Below, in pieces: positions 1 through 5,400 of a stretch of DNA of 5,808 nucleotides. The stretch covers positions 1 to 5,808 of the forward strand of contig CAAFXN010000229.1 in NCBI GenBank assembly GCA_900766775.1, in the 5' to 3' direction. A model generated the notes under the pieces. The model did not search any database, was not told the DNA's origin, and worked only from the letters and a program-made list of their open reading frames with translations. The first letter of the stretch is position 1, and each line of letters opens with the position of its first letter. Source of the DNA: Bacteroidales bacterium (GTDB lineage: Bacteria > Bacteroidota > Bacteroidia > Bacteroidales > Paludibacteraceae). A program made the position numbers and the translations under genes.

Positions 1-8
1 GTAAAGGA

Positions 9-30
9 GGTGCGGTCTCCAGGCCGCACC
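9..30. other. GC-rich hairpin with a possible pseudoknot
   Basis: Bases 9-15 (GGTGCGG) pair perfectly with 24-30 (CCGCACC), leaving an 8-base loop at 16-23. Loop bases 16-20 (TCTCC) are also complementary to 35-39 (GGAGA), so on paper an H-type pseudoknot or an alternative stem (15-20 with 35-40) could form. No known RNA family is recognised, no T-tract follows, and the element lies at the window edge, so its transcript context is unknown. Confidence 0.35.
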
Positions 31-178
31 AAAGGGAGACAGCAGCGATGGCGGGAGGAGTACTCGGCATTCAGCCGCACTATGACCTTCTTTTTTTTAC
101 CCCGACCAATCGGGGCGTACCCGGTGGCTGCGCATAAGAGACTTGTTAGACAGCCTCTTTGTTCGCCTTGCGACGAGC

Positions 179-233
179 GGGCGACCCGCGATAGACCCGC
201 GATAGACCCGCGATAATGTTCCGATAGACCCGC
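179..233. repeat. 11-bp tandem repeat, five units
   Basis: Three exact copies of GATAGACCCGC lie at 190-200, 201-211 and 223-233. The intervening unit 212-222 (GATAATGTTCC) keeps only the first four bases clearly. A partial unit at 179-189 (GGGCGACCCGC) shares the last seven bases. All five stay in exact 11-base register. The array ends about 98 bases before the -33 element of the promoter for the DUF177 gene. An 11-bp period is close to one helical turn, which would place each copy on roughly the same DNA face; a role as a protein-binding array is inference. It may equally be a slippage-derived minisatellite. Confidence 0.8.
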
Positions 234-330
234 GAGGGAGATAGTTGGCGGAAGCAGTGTTTGTTATCCGAGTACAATGCTTTCCTCGGGGGTGGGAAAT
301 ACCTTTTTTTCAAAGAAAAATCAAGAAATA

Positions 331-362
331 CTTGCGTATCTCGAAAAAAAGTCGTAACTTTG
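331..362 (+). promoter_or_regulatory. Bacteroidota-type sigma promoter for the DUF177 gene
   Basis: TAACTTTG at 355-362 matches the -7 consensus TAnnTTTG used by the primary sigma factor of Bacteroidota. CTTG at 331-334 fits the -33 element (TTTG consensus, one mismatch), with 20 bases between the two, which is the expected spacing. The stretch between them is A-rich. Transcription would begin around 368-371, only about 10 bases before the ATG at 380. This promoter is the main reason for rejecting translation starts upstream of it. Confidence 0.75.
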
Positions 363-379
363 CAGCCGATTTTTGCGCG

Positions 380-829
380 ATGACCACTGAGACACCACAT
401 ATTATCGAGTTATCTACCCTTGAAATAGGTAGATATTCGTTTGATTATCAGTTGGATAATGCTTATCTTCAGTCTGTTGAAAAGACGGAACTGTTGGGGG
501 GGACGGTGCAGGCGCATGCTGACCTCAACCTGCGTGAGCGCGACTTCGACCTTCGGATAAGGGTGGAAGGCACGGTGCAGGTGGTCTGCGACCGCTGCTT
601 AGACCCCATGGATATTGTGGTGGACGCCGAGGACGATATGGATTTGGATGAAGACACCAAGACCCTTGACCTCGAGTGGCTCGCCTATGAATTAGTAATT
701 GTGAATCTTCCTTTGGTGCATAGTCACCAGCCCGGTGGCTGCAATCCTCAGATGGATGCTCTTCTCCAAAGCCACCTCTGCACCGAACCGGAAGATGAAG
801 ATATGGACGACACGGAGGCGGCAGAGTAG
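380..829 (+). CDS. yceD: DUF177/YceD family protein, putative large-subunit biogenesis factor
   Basis: A 149-residue cytosolic protein with no signal peptide or membrane segment. The family signature is visible: a CxRCL motif at residues 70-74 (Cys70, Cys73), followed by an acidic stretch, then an EWLAYELVIVNLPL core (99-112) and a downstream HSHQPGGC segment (His114, His116, Cys121). The four Cys/His positions could form a metal site, but this is inference. The C-terminus (136-149) is strongly acidic. The gene lies directly before rpmF, the arrangement seen across bacteria, where YceD homologues are tied to 23S rRNA accumulation. The frame is open further upstream (a TTG at 245), but those codons cross the promoter at 331-362, so I chose the ATG at 380. 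No Shine-Dalgarno is visible and the predicted leader is only about 10 bases. The segment between CxRCL and EWLAYE seems shorter than I recall for Bacteroides homologues. Confidence 0.9.
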   Translation: MTTETPHIIELSTLEIGRYSFDYQLDNAYLQSVEKTELLGGTVQAHADLNLRERDFDLRIRVEGTVQVVCDRCLDPMDIVVDAEDDMDLDEDTKTLDLEWLAYELVIVNLPLVHSHQPGGCNPQMDALLQSHLCTEPEDEDMDDTEAAE

Positions 830-910
830 GGCAATTCTGCGTGGCACGAAACGCCGCTGAGGTAGAGTCAGCAACTTATTAACGATAAATCGTAAAAATT
901 AAACAGAACT

Positions 911-1096
911 ATGGCACATCCTAAAAGAAGACAATCGCACACCAGACAAGCGAAGCGTCGTACGCATGACAAACTGACGGTACCCGCATTGGCAATCTGC
1001 CCGAACTGCGGTGCACACTACATCTACCACACTGTTTGCCCCTCGTGCGGCTACTATCGTGGTAAACTGGCTATTGAGCAGGCTGCTGAGGCATAA
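911..1096 (+). CDS. rpmF: 50S ribosomal protein L32
   Basis: A complete 61-residue L32 of the large ribosomal subunit. The N-terminus (MAHPKRRQSHTRQAKRR) is the conserved basic tail that threads into 23S rRNA. Two CxxC pairs (Cys30/Cys33 and Cys43/Cys46) form the zinc-ribbon knuckle, so this is the zinc-binding (C+) form rather than the Cys-free paralogue. It starts 81 bases after the DUF177 stop codon. That gap has no Shine-Dalgarno, is A/T-rich just before the ATG, and shows no good TAnnTTTG element, so cotranscription with the DUF177 gene from the 331-362 promoter is likely. A small inverted repeat (ACGAT/ATCGT, 883-894 area) lies in the leader but is too short to interpret. The short acidic C-terminal tail (EQAAEA) is ordinary for the order. 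Confidence 0.98.
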   Translation: MAHPKRRQSHTRQAKRRTHDKLTVPALAICPNCGAHYIYHTVCPSCGYYRGKLAIEQAAEA

Positions 1097-1102
1097 CTCA
1101 GG

Positions 1103-1141
1103 TATGTGCGCGTGAGCGTGCGCGTAGCCCGTGAGGGCTAC
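1103..1141 (+). promoter_or_regulatory. Two overlapping, mutually exclusive hairpins after rpmF
   Basis: Hairpin A pairs 1103-1112 with 1117-1126: ten base pairs including three G-U pairs, with the tetraloop TGAG. Hairpin B pairs 1124-1130 (GTAGCCC) with 1135-1141 (GGGCTAC): seven perfect pairs with the tetraloop GTGA. Bases 1124-1126 belong to both, so the full forms cannot coexist. No T-tract follows either, so they are not ordinary intrinsic terminators. They begin seven bases after the rpmF stop codon and could stabilise the rpmF 3' end or set up alternative folds ahead of rluB. Function is inferred from structure only. Confidence 0.5.
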
Positions 1142-1156
1142 TCAGTATGGTTATTT

Positions 1157-1204
1157 GGAATTATGAGTGGGGCGTGTCGAGTACCGCCACGCACTCATAA
1201 TTCC
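1157..1204. repeat. 48-bp element with 13-bp perfect inverted repeat
   Basis: Bases 1157-1169 (GGAATTATGAGTG) pair without mismatch with 1192-1204 (CACTCATAATTCC). The 22-base centre can fold a second stem (1171-1174 with 1185-1188). The element ends 30 bases before the preferred rluB ATG at 1235 and only 6 before the alternative ATG at 1211. No T-run follows on either strand, which argues against a terminator. It could be an RNA hairpin controlling rluB translation, a palindromic operator, or a short REP/MITE-like repeat; no flanking target duplication is visible. Confidence 0.75.
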
Positions 1205-1219
1205 CTGATTATGAATAAT

Positions 1220-1224
1220 AAGGA
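1220..1224 (+). promoter_or_regulatory. Possible ribosome binding site (AAGGA) for rluB
   Basis: AAGGA lies 10 bases before the ATG at 1235, inside an A-rich stretch like those before other Bacteroidota start codons. The alternative ATG at 1211 instead follows the 3' arm of the inverted repeat and has no such sequence. This favours the start at 1235, although Shine-Dalgarno sites matter little in this phylum. Confidence 0.4.
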
Positions 1225-1234
1225 CAAGAAAGAT

Positions 1235-2383
1235 ATGTACAACGAAAACCATGACCATAACGGTGAGGGCGAGCGTCGCCCCCGTTTCAATCCCGACTAT
1301 TCTCATCGTGAGGGAGGTTTCTCTCCCCGTCGCGAAGGCGGTTATCAAGGTTCCTCGGATGGCTACAACAGCCGTCGTGAGGGTGGTCGTCCGCGTCAGC
1401 GTTTCTCCCGTTCCGGGAGCGACCAGCCGCGTGCAGAGCGCGTTACGCCGCGCCCGCGGTTCAATGCCGAGGGAGGAGAGCAGCGTCCGAACCCGCGATA
1501 CAACAACCCCAACGAGAACGGCTATCAGCGCCGTCCTCGCTTCAACAACTATTCCGGGGAAGGTGCACCGGACCAACAGCGCTCTTTCCGCCCGCGTCCT
1601 CAACGCAACAACGGGGTGTACAGCGAGCGCAAGCGCCAGGCGTTCCACAAGCAGTACGAAGACCCTACGAAGCCTATCCGCCTGAACAAGTTCCTTGCCA
1701 ATGCGGGTATCTGCTCGCGTCGTGAGGCAGACGATTTCATACAGGCAGGTGTTATCAGCGTGAACGGTGTGATTGTTGATTCCTTGGGCGTGAAAGTGCT
1801 TCCGACCGACAAGGTCTTGTTCCACGACCAGCCCGTTCGCCGCGAGCGCAAGGTTTATATCCTGCTCAACAAGCCGAAGAACACCGTTACCACCACGGAC
1901 GACCCGCAGGAGCGAAACACCGTGATTGACATCGTGCGTAACGCTTGTTCGGAGCGAATCTACCCTGTGGGACGGCTCGACCGAAACACAACGGGCGTAT
2001 TGCTACTCACCAACGATGGCGACCTTGCGGCGAAACTGACGCACCCGAAGTACGGCAAGAAGAAGATTTATGCCGCTACGCTCGACCGCGATTTGGACGA
2101 GACCGATGAGGCTACTTTGCGTGCAGGAATCTTGCTCGACGACGAGAAGATTGTCCCCGACGCATTGGAGTTCCCCAAGAGCGACCGACGCCATATCGGT
2201 TTGGAAATCCACTCGGGGCAGAACCGCGTGGTGCGCCGTATGTTCGAGAAGGTGGGCTACAAGGTGATGCAACTCGACCGCGTCTCGTTTGCGGGACTGA
2301 CCAAGAAGAATGTGGCGCGCGGCAAGTATCGTTTCCTCACCCCCAAAGAGGTGTCCATGCTGCAGATGGGGGCATTTGAATAA
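1235..2383 (+). CDS. rluB: RluB/RsuA-family rRNA pseudouridine synthase with RG-rich N-terminal arm
   Basis: A 382-residue enzyme predicted to isomerise a uridine in 23S rRNA to pseudouridine; RluB in E. coli acts at U2605. Residues 1-148 are a low-complexity Arg/Gly/Asn/Pro arm with three RPRFN copies (15-19, 73-77, 100-104) and three REGG copies (26-29, 33-36, 48-51), probably disordered and RNA-binding. An S4 RNA-binding domain follows (about 149-205, beginning RLNKFLANAGICSRREAD). The catalytic domain (about 206-370) carries GRLDRNTTGVLLLTNDG, whose Asp249 is the expected nucleophile, and a basic NRVVRRMFEKVGYKV motif. All key motifs are intact. The family's RsuA/RluB/RluE/RluF members differ in target; RluB is the best guess for a Bacteroidota enzyme but RluE/F-like specificity is not excluded. 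The ATG at 1235 is preferred for its A-rich upstream sequence; 1211 would add eight residues, and the GTG at 1106 would translate through the hairpins. The start is 138 bases after rpmF. Confidence 0.92.
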   Translation: MYNENHDHNGEGERRPRFNPDYSHREGGFSPRREGGYQGSSDGYNSRREGGRPRQRFSRSGSDQPRAERVTPRPRFNAEGGEQRPNPRYNNPNENGYQRRPRFNNYSGEGAPDQQRSFRPRPQRNNGVYSERKRQAFHKQYEDPTKPIRLNKFLANAGICSRREADDFIQAGVISVNGVIVDSLGVKVLPTDKVLFHDQPVRRERKVYILLNKPKNTVTTTDDPQERNTVIDIVRNACSERIYPVGRLDRNTTGVLLLTNDGDLAAKLTHPKYGKKKIYAATLDRDLDETDEATLRAGILLDDEKIVPDALEFPKSDRRHIGLEIHSGQNRVVRRMFEKVGYKVMQLDRVSFAGLTKKNVARGKYRFLTPKEVSMLQMGAFE

Positions 2384-2397
2384 CCGAAGCCCATGCC

Positions 2398-2440
2398 ATA
2401 AAAAAGACTGCCCGACAATCTTTCGGGCAGTCTTTTTTAT
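2398..2440. terminator. Bidirectional intrinsic terminator between convergent genes
   Basis: Bases 2398-2415 pair perfectly with 2423-2440 in an 18-bp stem around a 7-base loop. The core is GACTGCCCGA/TCGGGCAGTC, flanked by an A-run (2400-2405) and a matching T-run (2433-2438). On the plus strand it ends rluB, whose stop codon is 15 bases upstream. On the minus strand the A-run becomes a T-run, so it also ends the surface-protein transcript, whose stop codon is 39 bases away. Confidence 0.95.
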
Positions 2441-2478
2441 GTATCCTTGCACGCGAGTGGGGCACTATGCTGCGGTGC

Positions 2479-5400
2479 TCACCACAGCCGTTTGCCCTGC
2501 GCGTCGTACAATCTCTCGCCTGTTTGTAATAGGAGTTGCCCGTTCAGTAGCACTTTGCGGAGCCGCTCTCCCGCCGCGTCGGTTTCCGAGCAGCCGGTGG
2601 TTACTTGGCTCGACGCGTGTATCTCCAGCGAGAAACGTTGGGTGTAGGTGCCCGCGGTGAGCGATACTTCGTAGGGCGAGAAGAGCAGGTTGTGCGTGTA
2701 GCCCGTCTCCGCGTCGGCGATACGCACGTCCATCCCCTCCGTCTCCTCCGACAGGGCAAAACGGTACGCGCCGTCCGCATCGACGCTGACGCCCAGCGGC
2801 ACGTAGAGGGTATGCTCGCTGTGCGGCAGGATGTTCGCTGCCGCTTCTATCTGCTCGCTACCGATCAGGGTGTAGAGGTTGCAGCCTTGGTTATGCACTT
2901 TGGTGAGGTCGCTGTTGAGGTCGAAGTCTTCGGTTATACCCTCGTTATCAGACAATTGCACAAAGGTATGGTCGAGCCTTTCCTCGCCGCGCAGCAGGTC
3001 CAAACGGATGGTCTGTTCGTTGGCGGCAGCAGGGGCACGCAGCGGTTTCTGAGAAGGCGTAATCGATTTTTCTTTCCAATTGATAGTTCCTGCAAACTGC
3101 ACCATATAGGCTTTCATGCTGCCGAAGTTGTATTTGGTAGCGTCCTCGGGGTTGTAACCATTGGTATTGGGCATATATTCATATAGGAACTTCACGCTGA
3201 TGCCGTCTATCTCTGTGGCATTGGGCAGCCCCATAGCATCCACGTTTGCCCAAGCCGGCACGCCTATCAGGTTCCAGTTCGAGTCGTAGATTTTCCGATT
3301 GCCGCGCTCGATGGTGCAGGGGTGGGCGGGCACAATGGTCTCCTCTATCGCGCCGCTGATGGTCATGGAGTCGGTGTTGGCGGAGGGGAAATAGATATTG
3401 ACCTCTTGGTTTCCTTTTGCAAAGAAAGAATCGGTGTTTTTAATGTTGACATGCAGGAGATAGCCCTTTCCTTTCTCTAGCGTAACGCCCTCCGTGCTGC
3501 GGTACATCTTCCAGAACGAAGGCGAGTCTATCCAGCACCCTTCTGCTGCACGACTCACGCCGTCGTAGTACTTCAACACATAGTCTTTGCCGTAGGTCAG
3601 TGCGCTGAACACCTCGGATAGGTGCACATCAAACGGGAAGGAAATCCAGTAGAATTTCTTGGCATTATCCGACACATTCCTGTCCTCGAAGTGGCTTTTT
3701 GACAAACTCAATACGCCGTATGCCTGACTGACTTTGGTGATTTGGGCATTATCACCTTTGAAGGTAATCTGCTGTGCTTCGTTATGTTCCTTGCGAATAA
3801 GTATCAGGTCGGAGTTCAGAGACAATTCGCCATTTATCGTATTGCTCTGTTCGGGTAACCAAGCGCATATCAGGTGATTCGACTTGAAGTCGTATATCAC
3901 GCGCACTTTCAGTGTTTGTCCTTGGCTGCCGCCAATGAGTTCCACCGTATTCTCATCGGAGAAGTCGTTCTCGCCCTGCCCTTTTTCCCCTTTTAGATAT
4001 AGATAATCGCTTTCTTGGGCATCGTTATGGGGCTTCACGCGCAACTTCACCCGTGTTCCGACCGCGGCATACACATCGTGCTGATATACCCAGTTCTGCG
4101 CATCTGCTAACACAACATTCGTTTCTGCCCCGCCGTCCTGCGTGGTGGAAATACCCGACCGGCTCAATAGGCTCACATTCTCGCCCGCGCCGGCAAGGTA
4201 AGCACGGTCGATATGGTTGTTCTCGCTGTTCCACATAAACCGCACATTCGCGCTGTGCTGCATTATGCCGTTCTCGTCGGTGTAGTTGTGGTGCGCATCG
4301 CTCGCAGGTTCTTGCACAAGCGTGTCGCTCACGCACGACGAGTAGTCGCACGCCACGCAGAAACGAACATCCGCGCCTTTCGTCTGCCATTGGCAGATAT
4401 AATGGTCGAAACGCTCGTCATACTTGCTCGCGTAATCGCTGAAGCGGAACTGATTCTCGGCGCTTTGGTAGTCCCTATTCAGCCCCACGCGGATGTAGTA
4501 CTCGCCGCGGTAGGGGTGAACATCCTTCAAAGGCACGGTAAGCCCACCATTGCCGTCCTGCACCAGCACAAAGTTATACACACCATTGGTGGAGAAAGTA
4601 GTACTATTGTCTTTTATGTTTATGTTTTGCGCAGTGTTCCAAACCAACTTACCCTCTTGAAGCGAGCGCTTCTGTATCCATACTTCGCAGGTGTTGGGGT
4701 TGGTGTCATTGTTTTTTCGCACAAAGGGCTTCACATATAGGCTAATCGTGTCGCGCTGTGCGCCCTTGGAATGGGGAATAATATCGCTCGGATGGAACTT
4801 CACGATAGTAGCACCACTCTTCTCCACATAGACCAATCGCAATCGATAAGCATTCTCTTCGTTGTGTATGCTGGCTACCATTTGCCCGCTGTACAAATCG
4901 ATTTGGAAGGTATATTCGCCACTGTTAGCAGGAGTAAAAGCCATACCTGCAGCATTTTCGTCATTGTATTTAGACAATGTTACCCCCTCTCCATTGACGG
5001 TAGGGCCTGTTTGATTGCTGTAGGGTCTTCCATGGACGGGGTTTTTAATATAGAAAGTATAGGTTTTTCCGCCTATTAGGGATAGGGTCTTGGAAGCCGT
5101 CATGGAGCCATCGTTCGCCTCGCGAAGCATCGGGTAGTCTGTATAGTCGCCATCGGTCTTCACGCGAAGATTGTAGCCGGACGCTAAAGTGCCGTAGGAC
5201 ATAAAGAGCACATTATCATCAAAATAATAGGTGCACTCATTGCGATTGTTGTTGTCCCCTTGTGCGGCGGCATTAGGAATGTAAAGCGGCATCGCCTCTT
5301 GGTAAGGTATATTGCAGGCTACCACGGTGGTTTGATGGAACTGATTGTAGTTGTCTTGTCTATCGGGCGTGAAAGCCACATGTGTAGCCGCCGTTGTTGA

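Larger units (their letters stand above)
1..330. other. Noncoding region upstream of the DUF177-rpmF operon
   Basis: I see no convincing gene here. One plus-strand frame is open from base 1 to a stop at 214-216, but its translation is Arg-rich, includes a run of Phe from a T-tract, and ends inside the 11-bp tandem repeat, so it reads as chance coding. The region holds a 7-bp hairpin at 9-30, a 4-bp hairpin at 65-77, a T-tract at 91-98 directly followed by a 6-bp hairpin (100-105 with 110-115, loop CCAA), and the tandem repeat at 179-233. The T-tract lies 5' of its hairpin on the plus strand and becomes an A-tract on the minus strand, so this is not an intrinsic terminator in either direction. 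No tRNA or rRNA signature was recognised. The left part could be the 3' end of a structured RNA or leader cut by the window edge. Confidence 0.55.

Noticed and set aside
91..115. T-tract plus hairpin as an intrinsic terminator
   Set aside because: The T-tract is on the wrong side of the stem for the plus strand and becomes an A-tract on the minus strand.
1..216. Plus-strand open frame reaching the left edge, possibly the 3' end of a gene
   Set aside because: The translation is Arg-rich with a Phe run from the T-tract, matches no family I know, and ends within the tandem repeat; most likely chance in GC-rich DNA, though an upstream gene cannot be fully excluded.
245..379. N-terminal extension of the DUF177 protein from a TTG start
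   Set aside because: The extension is translated across the promoter at 331-362, is not part of the family, and the ATG at 380 starts exactly where family similarity begins.
120..742. Twelve-base identical word CCCGGTGGCTGC at 120-131 and 731-742
   Set aside because: About one such 12-base match is expected by chance in a window of this size, and the second copy is coding sequence of the DUF177 gene.
1145..1158. Possible -7 element (GTTATTTG) for a separate rluB promoter
   Set aside because: It lacks the TA dinucleotide of TAnnTTTG and has no TTTG-like -33 element at the right distance.
1106..1234. Longer rluB from a GTG at 1106
   Set aside because: It would translate through both hairpins and the 13-bp inverted repeat and gives a sequence with no family similarity.
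2605..3186. Plus-strand open frame of 193 codons opposite the surface protein
   Set aside because: It is a shadow of the minus-strand gene; its composition fits no protein family, whereas the minus strand has clear modules throughout.
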